NCBI RefSeq assembly: GCF_027942865.1 | Contig: NC_134515.1 | Span: 22,094,227 to 22,158,226 of the forward strand | DNA length: 64,000 nucleotides | Source: Odontesthes bonariensis | Lineage: Eukaryota; Chordata; Actinopteri; Atheriniformes; Atherinopsidae | Reading direction: 5' to 3' | Shown here: positions 47,801 to 57,500 of the stretch, in pieces | How the letters are laid out: each line of letters opens with the position of its first letter | Numbering within the stretch: position 1 is the stretch's first letter | The notes under the pieces: model-generated | Told to the model about the DNA's origin: nothing | What the model saw: only the letters and a program-made list of their open reading frames with translations | The model's database searches: none | Position numbers and translations under genes: made by a program

Positions 47801-50433
47801 AGAGGCCACGGAGGAATCCAACACTCACTCTTTAAGCCCTACTGACTGCTTAGGGAGACGTATGGGAAGGATTATATTAGACTCGAGATAATGATGGAAC
47901 ATTTTTTTGGGTACTACAAATAGTAAGGGAAGTTTTTTTTTAATTAATTTTTTTATGATATAGCAAATTGATTTCAACTTTTTGTCCCCCAAATTAAATG
48001 AGTACTAAATGTCCTTTAGCCATTTGTGATGGGACTTTCTGCTCTGTTTGTATTCAGCATTCTAAATTTGACAAAAATCCAAGTATGTGTCTCATATCTG
48101 CAGCGACATGTGGGCTGGAGGTGATGGTTTAGGTGCGAGCATGTTCCTTTGATTAAATACATGAAGTGTGAAGTTCTTAAGTCCTTATTCCTCTTCCTCT
48201 CTTCTGAAGGTCTTGGGCGCCCGGCACCTTCCAAAGCACGGACGAGGCATCGTTTCGCCTCTCATTGAGATTGAGGTGTGCGGAGCGGAGTATGACAGCG
48301 CCAAGCAAAAAACGGAGTCGGCAGGTGAGCGCCGCTTCAGTTTCAACTAGTAAAGGGAAAATTGCAGCTCGTCAGATTTCAATGGGAAAGAAAGAGGAAG
48401 TTTTGAAACCTTGAGTTTTTTGGTTCCCACTTGGGTTCAAATGAAAAGGCTACCTGGGGCTGGGGGTTTCGAAGGATAAAAAAGAAAATGGGATGAATAG
48501 GCAGGACCAAGACCATTAAGAGCTTTGTAAACCTAAGCCTTAAGATCAATTCTGAAGCGGACAGTTCTCATTAATCAGTGTGCGAGTACCCCAAACACAC
48601 TTTTTAATTCTATTTTCTACAATTAGTATTTATCCTTCCGCTGTTAGCATTCTATAGTTGGCTATTTTTGTGCTCATTTATTTCAACATCAATATATATA
48701 AATGAGATGTATATAATATCAAGTAAAGCAGCTGTGTTTTTGTTTCTGTTAATGTTTGATTCACTTTTTATTTTGGAATTGGTTTGATGTGGGCAAACTG
48801 TATGAGTGATATATGCGTCAATAGATTGCCAGAGGACTTGCTCCTGATTTACAACAATAAGCTTATATGTTTTGTTATGTTTTATCTCCTTCGGTTTCTG
48901 ATGGAAGGAGATATGAGCTGAGGCAAAAAATAAGGTTTGAAAAAGGTTTTATATCAGGATGTTTATGCTGTTGTTTCACGTGTAAGGCAGCGATGAGTAC
49001 TTAAAGTTTTAGGTGCAGTTTTTCCTGTTGGCTTGTAAGTCATGGAAATGACAGGAATGACTCCGATACTGGGCGCATAGTTTACATTTCCATCTTTCTT
49101 GCCTTTGTCCTCACTAGCTGACAACGGTCTGAACCCTACGTGGTCGGGAAAGTCGTACAAGTTCACCGTGTGCAACTCTGCTTTCGCCTTCCTGCGTTTT
49201 GTGGTTTATGAGATTGACATGTTCAGCGACCAAAACTTCTTGGCACAGGCCACGTTCCCCATTCAGAGCCTCAAGACAGGTATGTGTTCAGATGTATTCT
49301 CTGTTATACAAAGCTCGTTACTTCTATTAGGGCTCTAATTCAATCGTTTTGCTTCTGTCTCTTGCATCGCACCAGGTTACCGGTCTGTACCTCTAAAGAA
49401 CAGCTACAACGAGGATCTCGAGTTGGCGTCTTTGTTAGTCCACATGGATATTGTCAGAGGCAGGGTGAGCTACCGTTCTGTACTGACTTTGTTGTTCTAA
49501 AGCGGCTCAGCGATCACTGCACAATCAACAAGCTCTTAGATGCAAAGCAGCCAAAGCATCAACACCTCAGCAAGTCATGTGGTAACCGAAGCACATGCAC
49601 ACCACATCTTTTCAACTGTCACTTGTGTCTGTCATCCTGATACATTTTTCTTTTTGATTTTTGTATAAGATTACAGACACGTGGTATCAAGTGTTACTAA
49701 AGTGTAGGAACAGCCATGCTGATTCCCTGTGCTGAGTGAATCAAATATATCCTTACATTTACAGCACATCAAATGGTATCACTTCTCTTTTCTAAAGTCA
49801 TTCTCTCACATGAAGTCCAGACGATATTTTCAGAATGACAGCTGGAGTTGTGTGTTCACAGTACACATCTAGTAAACGTCAGGGAATTATCGGCCTGTAA
49901 TGTGTTCTTGCTACTTCAAAGGAGTTGGCACGTCTAGAAAACTGGAGAAGGGCTCCGGTGCGAGTGTGAAAAACAAATGGTTTGAAAATGTTGCTTTTAT
50001 TTTTGACCGCTTGTGAAAGTTCTCCTCTGGTTCTTTCAGGACGAGAACGGGGAAGTTCTGAGCCCGTTGGTCGCAGTCGGGGCCACATCATTGCCGGCAT
50101 CGGCTCAAGTTGCGCGGGAACGCTTTGGGGAACTGAGCTCAGTGTCATCCTCTTCCTCCAGCATGTCTCCTCTGCCCCAGTCGCCGGCTCAGGCCATGGC
50201 CTACAGAGGGAGGGAGGGCTCCTTTGAATCCCGCTACCAGTCCCCTTTAGAAGACTTCAGGGTGTCCCACTCACTCACTTACAGAAAGTAAGTGAGTGGT
50301 GTGATGTTTTCGGGGTTGCACAAGCCCATGCAGTGAGTTTTGAGGGCGTAGAAGATGCCAGACATCCTTCTGTCTTTGTCTTCACTTCAGGATAATGCAG
50401 AGGACCAGAGTGAGCGGAGAGAACCATGTCTAA
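29505..50433 (+). CDS. plcg1: Phospholipase C gamma 1, 32 coding exons
   Basis: PLCG1 cleaves PIP2 to IP3 and diacylglycerol at the membrane after recruitment to tyrosine-phosphorylated receptors (family knowledge). Exons: 29505-29721, 36408-36560, 36643-36736, 36879-36926, 37458-37542, 37664-37747, 38087-38109, 38204-38273, 38355-38456, 41025-41143, 41663-41748, 42129-42249, 42495-42663, 42807-42929, 43170-43271, 43518-43705, 43969-44169, 44268-44387, 44551-44731, 44859-44936, 45041-45144, 45313-45406, 45603-45672, 46501-46658, 46993-47089, 47219-47443, 47545-47693, 48210-48324, 49118-49279, 49376-49464, 50040-50287, 50391-50433. The sum is 3918 nt, or 1305 aa (human about 1290). Order: PH, EF hands, X box with both catalytic histidines (SSSHNTY, about residue 330; YHGHTL, about 375), split PH, N-SH2 ([20 protein letters not shown]), C-SH2 ([14 protein letters not shown]), SH3 (WFPANYVEE), Y box, C2 and a Ser-rich tail. 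The activation tyrosine in GFYVEA (about residue 778; human Y783) is kept. The gene looks intact. Confidence 0.97.
29722..36407 (+). other. plcg1: plcg1 first coding intron, 6.7 kb
   Basis: The longest intron in the window. It holds a (CA)n repeat just inside its start and T runs near 30052-30079 and 32491-32516. I recognise no exon and no clear mobile element. Such first introns often carry enhancers, but none can be identified from sequence alone. Confidence 0.75.
29741..29819. repeat. (CA)n microsatellite
   Basis: About 78 bases of nearly pure CA lie 20 bases after the donor of the first plcg1 coding exon. Confidence 0.95.
39262..39350. mobile_element. Dispersed fish repeat fragment, CGTAAATTCCCGACTATAAG type
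   Basis: The segment TACCGTAAATTCCCGACTATAAGCTGC... followed by GCGGCTTATAATGCGGTGCGGCTAAT resembles a very common repeat end in fish genomes (recalled, not searched). The internal GCGGCTTATAA/CTATAAGC segments give dyad symmetry. I could not find a matching opposite end, so the element type and boundary are uncertain. Confidence 0.5.
39785..39930 (-). mobile_element. tRNA-derived SINE fragment, antisense
   Basis: On the - strand it reads a degraded A-box-like segment (CAGCGGCAGTTAAC), then GCCTCACAG, a B-box-like GGGTTCAAACC, then GTCTGCATGTTCTCCCTGTG. This order matches the widespread fish tRNA-type SINEs whose consensus runs through CGCCTCACAGCAAG, GGGTTCGA and TGCATGTTCTCCCTGTG (recalled). 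It has diverged and lacks a clear 3' tail, so it is an old copy. Confidence 0.72.
44904..44906 (+). other. plcg1: PLCG1 activating tyrosine codon (human Y783 equivalent)
   Basis: The codon lies in [14 protein letters not shown], between C-SH2 and SH3. In mammals phosphorylation here makes the site bind C-SH2 and releases autoinhibition. A second conserved site (SLYEG; human Y775) lies eight residues upstream. Confidence 0.9.
48440..48580. mobile_element. Possible dispersed repeat fragment in a plcg1 intron
   Basis: The segment containing AGACCATTAAGAGCTTTGTA and TTAAGATCAATTCTGAAGCG resembles a recurrent fish interspersed repeat that I recall. I cannot place its ends or class. The host intron (48325-49117) is otherwise featureless. 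Confidence 0.35.
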
Positions 50434-51890
50434 GTCCAAGCCAATAAGAACTCATTTCTGTCGCAGCCCCCCCCCCCCCCCCAAATCCTCCCCCCTCCTA
50501 GTTCTGATGATGTCACTGACTGCTGTGACCACTGTTTCCATGGAAACACTCACCACCACTTTGGCCTACATTTCAGGCAGCTCTCCCTCCCTCCATTCTT
50601 CAAACCCCTCCCCGCCCGCCCTGTGAGAAGGAGAGACTCGGACACTGGAGGGGCGGGAGTCGCTGAGAGGAAGCACGTGGCTGCGGACAGGAAGACGAAG
50701 TGACATTCGCAACAGAACAAAAAAGCAAAGGCTGAAAAAGTTCCAGCCCTGGACTGTGCGTTTTACGGGGCAGATTGTAATCTTTTGTGTTTTCCATTTG
50801 CACAGCGGCTGCTCAGTTTGGAGGCTAAGAGGAGGAAAAGAGGAGAGAGAGAGAGAGAGAGAGCAAGAAGAGGCATCAGTTTGAAACTGTTTCCAGTTAA
50901 GTTTCTTTGCTCGTCTCTTTTTGGCGTGTATGAATCTATATATTTATTCCTGCTGTGCTGTGGGCCGGAGAACAGCAGCAGCTGACCTGCTCTCAAAGAG
51001 CTCCTGTCTCCATCTTGTTAATTATTGTAATTATTTAAACCTTTAAACATTCATAATGTGACTTTTTTTTTTTTAATGTTCGTGTAAACTTGAGGGCTCT
51101 CTACTGCTATTTTTAACGTCTTTCTTCTCTGCTTTGAGGAGGACTCTGTGTGCCTCTAGTTTAACTCGTACCTTAAATCTAGAGCGGCGTTGCATTGTTT
51201 AGATTTTTTTTTTTTTCTTTTTCTTTTAAGCATCAGGAAGAAGTCATAGCCTGTTTGTGTCGGGAGCAGTGAGAGACCAAGCCACATCTGCACATTTACA
51301 CCCTTTTTATTTCTAACTTGCATTCCAAAAAAACCCAAAACACTGCACATCATTCCGTTGCTCTGCATTCACAAGCCAGTCTCACACAAAAACATCCGTC
51401 AGTCCAATGATCATCACTGTGTGACTATGCGAGACCAGGGATAAATGTTAAGCCGAGAACAGGTTGTAGTCAGACTGGATTCGTTACCGTGTTCCTTATT
51501 ATCGTTATTCTTTTAAGTTTTAAATGCATCGACTACCCGTGAAGGGATGGTTCACACAGGGGCTCAGGGCGGCATTAACACCACAGTCTTAGTGGTTTGA
51601 AAGGCATGAATACTAGTCCTATTTGATTCAGGAAACAAACGTTTCAGTTTTGTCACTGTCATAAATAGTGTAATTAGGAAAGAAAGAAAAAAAAAAGCGG
51701 TAGTGGAGATTGTATTACAGTTACTAATTACTATTAACTATGCAGCCCAGTGTTTGGAAGATTTGTGATGCATTGTTTTTGAAATTGGATCATTTTAAGT
51801 CCTCTTTACAGTGTGATACACACAGCCATTCCCATTCTGAACACAGATGTAGGCCGACGGTACAAATAAACTTGACTGTTTTAATTCCAG
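50434..51890 (+). other. plcg1: plcg1 3' UTR with proximal poly(A) signal
   Basis: The UTR begins after the TAA stop and includes a C run at 50467-50483 and a short GA repeat near 50845-50863. AATAAA at 51865-51870 is followed by TTGACTGTTTTAATTCC and GTGTGTTG, a good cleavage context. Confidence 0.75.
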
Positions 51891-53210
51891 CCGGTGTGTT
51901 GACGTGATTTTAAGGGTCCTAAGCAGAGGTGTTTACTCTGAGATTCGTATAGATTTTGTCAGAGTACTTTGAAATGATATTCAGTGTTGCTGACCATCAG
52001 GTGTGAGGGTTTGAATAACTGGTGCAAGACATCACGCCATCTGGTACAGTTTGCTGTACAACAAGGAACCTTTTTTTTTTCTTTTTTTGTCGTTTGCACT
52101 GCGGTCACGTTTTCAGCAGTTTTGCCTCGGCAGCTTTCCAGACACCTGATAGGATTTTAAGAAAGCTAGCCTTCGTATGGAGCCAAATTGCCACTGCCCA
52201 CAAACTTCTCCCATATTAATTGTGCAAACAATGCAAAGTGAAAATGCAAAATTTCACAATTCTTCGTCAACTTTAGACGCTTTTTTTTTTTTCAACATTA
52301 AAGTTTCTTACAATGTAATCGAGACTTGCTGTCGGTACAGTGCAGGGAGATTCAAGTCTCTGCGTTTGTTGTGTGATTTGGGAGGACCAGTCCAAGTCTA
52401 GAACTTTGTATCTGCGGCTGATGGATGATAAATGCGAGCACAGACGGAGCTTCTACGTGAGCCATGGTGTTATCTTAAGAGGTATGAATCTGAAACAGTG
52501 TTTTCCCCTGCTTGTTCGTGACGACTATATGATGTATGCTCAGTATTCTCTCTGTCTGACCACGGGGACTCAGTTAAGCCATAAGGTATGATTTTAAAGT
52601 ATGAGCAGGGGCAAGAGTGATAACTTGAGGTCACTTCAGCATTTTTGTTGCATTAATCACCTCAAAATTTGCTCCCAAAAGCTCTTTCGTGATGCATGTA
52701 TTCCAACTCCAGCGGTTGATGAATGGTCTTTGCGCAGAGCTCGCCCTCCAGTGCAGCTTTGCCGGCCTATCTACGGATCTTCATGTGCCTCAGTCTGCGA
52801 ACACATCGCATTAAAGCCACATCCTCCACCTGCACTGCTGTGGTGTACCCACACAGGTGTTATCACTTACTGTGACTGCCTCTCAGCACTGTGTGAGCAT
52901 GTACAGACCATGTCCCCAACTCTACAGATCACTTTATTGTACCTGTCAAAAAAAAAAAGAAGGAATGCTCCCACCGATGCGTAATGAGGTCTAATCGACC
53001 AGAATAACTAAGAAGACCTGTGTGGGTGCACAGAGCTTTTAACTGTAATGTCTTTTTTTTTTTTTGTTGCTTTTAACAGGCTCATTTACATTTGCCTTCC
53101 TGTAATGTGCCTAAACAACAGAAGTATACATTTTAATTTTGCCTTTCATATGAAACATATTCAAGCCTGAAAAGTAAATAAAATACTCACTGCTTTATAC
53201 AACTTTGTCT
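51891..53210 (+). other. Region downstream of plcg1, possible extended 3' UTR
   Basis: No coding exon is recognised. Frames up to 127 codons occur but without splice or family support. A second AATAAA at 53177-53182 with TTTGTCTTCTGTATTGGG downstream could be a distal plcg1 poly(A) site, giving a UTR of about 2.7 kb. A separate short transcript is an alternative. Confidence 0.45.
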
Positions 53211-53637
53211 TCTGTATTGGGAATTATTTGTGCATTTCTGAGGTACATGTGTGTATGCTAGTCCCCCCCCCTCCCCTTTTTTTCTCTCTATCACCGCTTC
53301 AGATACTGCACCACAGGAAATGAATGCTTTAGTTTCAGTCTGAGATGTGTGAACAGCTCACTGTAGAGTTGTCTCTACAGGATTAAAGGCTGAATATTAA
53401 GTGTAGCCTTCTGTTTGGCTCATAGTGCTGCCTCATTAAGATTTGTAAATGTATGTCGGACGTTTTTATTTTTAGCCGATTTAAAATCTTACGCTTTCAT
53501 CGAGGGGTCAAATCTTGCTCGTCAATCTTTTGGCGGGGCAGATTTGGCTGGAATCCCGCCGTTTTCCCGAGGCTGCTGTGCACCATGACACCCTATGATT
53601 GGCCAAAGACTCACAGCCACAAATGTATTACATTCTG

Positions 53638-54585
53638 TTTATTCTGCAAATACATTTGTAAAAATTGTACATCAAGCTGAAGTATGGAACTCTAGTTTAA
53701 GTTCACAGTTCTTTTACAGTCAAATTTATTCAATAAGAAAGTTCCATTAGAAAAAAGAAAATGTGCGTACAGGTCTGTGACAAAGAAGCACTTGATGCTA
53801 CAACATACCACATTCCATACACTCTAGCGCATGGTGACACTTTTTCTGCTTTAGACACCACAGGGTGCTTGCTTGCCTTCTTTGGGTGAAATAATTCCAG
53901 ATGTCTTCGCATACTGAACGACTTCGTGTCCGACTCAAGCCGACTGGAAACAATAAGTGAGAACAAAGATGTGCTGTGAACGGCTGAGCTGGCGCATCTA
54001 AAGTAAGCTGCAAATATGAAAAGCAGGAGCATGAAGACAAAACAACTGAGAAATGAAGGTCATCTAAGGCCTCGGCAAGCACCCTATAGCAGAGACTTGT
54101 GCATTTTTCCGTATCCCAAAACAAATAATGAGAAAGGTCCGAGCCCAACCCCCACCCTGATCAGGCACCAATCTCCAACGCACTAATACTTTCTTTTTCT
54201 CCCCTCAATCACAGCTGGCAAACATGGCAGCACTACGCTGTGTGCCTCGACCACCACATCCTGCCCCACACCTCGGTCTGGGAGGTGTCGAATATTGGAG
54301 AGGTTGCTGGGTGTAGCAGAGGCCTACACGAAACAGCAGGAGGAGGGGACGGCATGGGGGAGCTCGTGGCTTTAGCGTCCTGCTCATGTGGCGGGGGAGG
54401 TCATGCCTACCTCTAGGGGTGGGAGTAAGAAGGAAGAAAGGAGGGAGGGAGAGCCGGATGGGGATGAATTCAAGATCCATTTCCATCCAGTGATCCAGTT
54501 ACAAAACGCATCTGCCAGCTTTTAGTCGGACTCCCAGAACAAAGACCACCTGCATTGTGAACTCCTTCCCCACGCAAAGACCTCT
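53638..54585 (-). other. zhx3: zhx3 3' UTR with two poly(A) signals
   Basis: On the - strand AATAAA occurs at 53729-53724 and again at 53643-53638. The final exon would start at 54596 after the acceptor TCTTCACAG and contain only a few coding codons, so this is almost all 3' UTR. Confidence 0.6.
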
Positions 54586-57500
54586 TCAATCAGTTCCTGT
54601 GAAGACAGAAAAGAAATAAGAAGTCTGTCCCTCTCTTCACACTCCAAAAAACATTTATAGATTTATATCATCATCATACAGTGTACTGGTGTCAGATGTA
54701 TATTTAAGTCTGAAGTAAATATCTGTCACAGCATGACGTTCAATACTCATAATGACATGATTGTAGGTTCCACCTCAACACATTTGTATCACCTAATGGA
54801 CAACTACAGAAACAACGGTGGTGCTTCAGCTCGGTGATTCACTGTAACACCCAACCTTCCTGCCAAAAACGCTCAAGCCTCTTACTTGTAATTTGAATAT
54901 CTTCAATTTTTGGACCATTAGCCTCTCAAACAGAGTGGTTCAATTTTTCCTTGGCCTTATAATTTCTCTGTCCAAAAAAAAAAAAAAAATCATTACACTC
55001 AACAGCAGAGCATTCATTTAGATGGAGCCCCTTTGGTTCACAATAGGTTACATTCCCCACATTGTCCATCTTAAAGTGGACAGCGTGAATCATGAAAAGT
55101 ACCAGGCCACACATAAAGATCACCTTTAGTAGTATCTGCAGTGCTGTCAGTGTTGGCCTCCTCTGCCTCTGTTGCAACACCACACACTGACTGCTCCATT
55201 TTCTCCTCCGTCCCGCCTCCTGGCTGTGGCTCCAGAGGGGAGGATCCAGTCGTCGGTAGCTCTGCTGCTGCCACTCCTGGTATAACTGGTCCCGTTCCTG
55301 TCGTGTGAGCAGCTGCCGGTTTGCTCTCGGGCTGATTCGCCCTGGTAGAAAACCAATGGCGCACCAGGTCCGTCGTCAAACTGCTCGTCTCAGCCAGCTC
55401 CTGCAGCTGCGAGGCAAGCACAAATCGATAGAAAAAGGTTTTGTCAATTTCAGATGCAGCTGAAAGTCGACACAGAACTGAATTTAAAAGGAAAAAAAAT
55501 AATGAAAAAAGCTGGAGGAGAGGTGGGGCACGGGAACACGTAGGAAGACATGTTACATTTTGGTGGCAATGTGGATCTCCTTTAAAACATATACACCGCA
55601 CACTAAATCCCCATGCAGTATCCTTCAGACCTGTTTAATAAATATATAGCTATCCAGAGAAATGCTGAAAAAACTCATATATAACTACCATTTAGTTCTA
55701 TTAGTTTTATAAACTAAAAAAGATAATCCCAATGAATACACAGTTTACAACTTTGTCAGGGATAAAACAGCCTGACCTCCATGTAAGGAGAACAAGCAGG
55801 CAAATGATTTACCTGCACACCACGAGACATGAAGCAGCTGCACAGTCAGATAGAATACAGTCATCTGCTCATGACAGAAATTGTGTGCTTATCTCACTGT
55901 ATTATCATCCATTTCCAATGTCATACTGTACATTTCTAGGTAATGTAAATGTGTAGCGCATTTTGAGCTTTGGACTTCTCCAGCCGCACATGTAGATTAT
56001 GTTTAGACGTTTTCGCTCCGAGGAAAGTGGAGTGCAACTTTTCTCCGAGTTCAGAATGCAAGAGTATTGTCTAATGTCTTCAAATATCGTTCTCAATGAA
56101 CAAACAGGCCCTTTGAGTCTTACAAGCTGCGACAGTTCTGACAATTGAATTCTGTCAAAGACAAAAAACTGTTTCACAACAACCACAGAGCTTCCTGGCC
56201 TTTGACACATAATCTACAATCATTGATGAAGCTTGATGAAATGTTCTTTAAGGGAAAAAAAAAAAAAAAAAAAAAAAAAAATGATGGTTAGGAGATAAGA
56301 CTGAACGTGATGCTGGGAGTTTCGTCTTTGTGGCTTAATACTGAGAGAGCCGTTATAGCAAAAGTTTCATACAAAAACATTTATGGAGACAAAATCTTAC
56401 AAAAGCAAAACAAAGCCACACTAATCTAGCAAATAAAGAAAATAACGTATGAAAATCACACAAGCTGCTGGTTGATTGACTGAGCTGCCTCTGATCGCAA
56501 CTTGGCTGCACTCACGAGGTGAAATCTGTTGTTGAGTTTCAGTCATTTGCTTATAAGCCCCCGAAATATCTCCTGCTTTAGAGAAAAGCAGTTCAGAATA
56601 CGCATCTCTAAAAGCGTAAAAAAAAAAAAAAAAAAAGAGTTTTAACAGAAAGTTTCTGTATGCATTCTCTCCTACAGTGACTTTCTGTTATTTGGAGTCA
56701 ACAAGCAAATCAGGAATAAAGCGTCAACACTATTTGTTGTCATCAATACCTGCGTCTCTTCCAGCATGCCATGGAGGTCGAGGTGGGCCTGGAGGATCTC
56801 TGTGGTCTCCTGCTTCAGTTCCTCCTCCAGAGCCATGTTCTGGTACTCCTCCAGCCATTTCAGCTGCCCGTTCTTCTGCACGTAACGACAGTCGCCAAAC
56901 CAGCGCACCACCTCCGGTCTGGGCAGCCCACTGCCTGAGATCAGTTCGTCATACTGAGAGGCGCTGGGCCACTGGGTCCGAGCGTAGACTTGTTTGAGCA
57001 GGTGCAGCTGCTCTGCGGTCTTCTTGCCTCGGACAGTTGTGGGTTTGGGAGAATGGGATGTTTTTGGTGCTGGGGTAGAGGTCTGGGGCGGTTTGGAGGA
57101 GGAGCTCAAGTTGGGGCCCAGGGAGGAAGCAGGTGTGCTACTGGATTGAGGCGATGCAGTGACATTATCCAACCCTTCGCCCTCTGGTTTGCCACTGGCC
57201 TCCGTCACCTTCAGCATCTTCAGATTTATCTTAATAGGGTTGACTTTTGGTTCTCCGGAACCATCATCCCTCTGTCTCTGTTCTCCATCAACCTCCATCT
57301 CCTCCTCGTCATCTTTCAACACCTGCTCTGCCTCCTCTTTCTTTTTCTCCACTGCGACTCTCTTCCTCCTCTCAGCAAACCACCCATGAATCTCCCGTCT
57401 GGTCATCTTGGTCTCAGATCGCAGTCTGTCCACTTCCTCTCCTGATGGGTCAGTGTTCTGGGCAAAGCTGGTCTCAAGGGCCTTAACCTACGTATATGTA

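Noticed and set aside
52601-52984. 127-codon frame downstream of plcg1
   Set aside because: No domain, no good splice sites and no codon pattern. It fits extended UTR or intergenic DNA.
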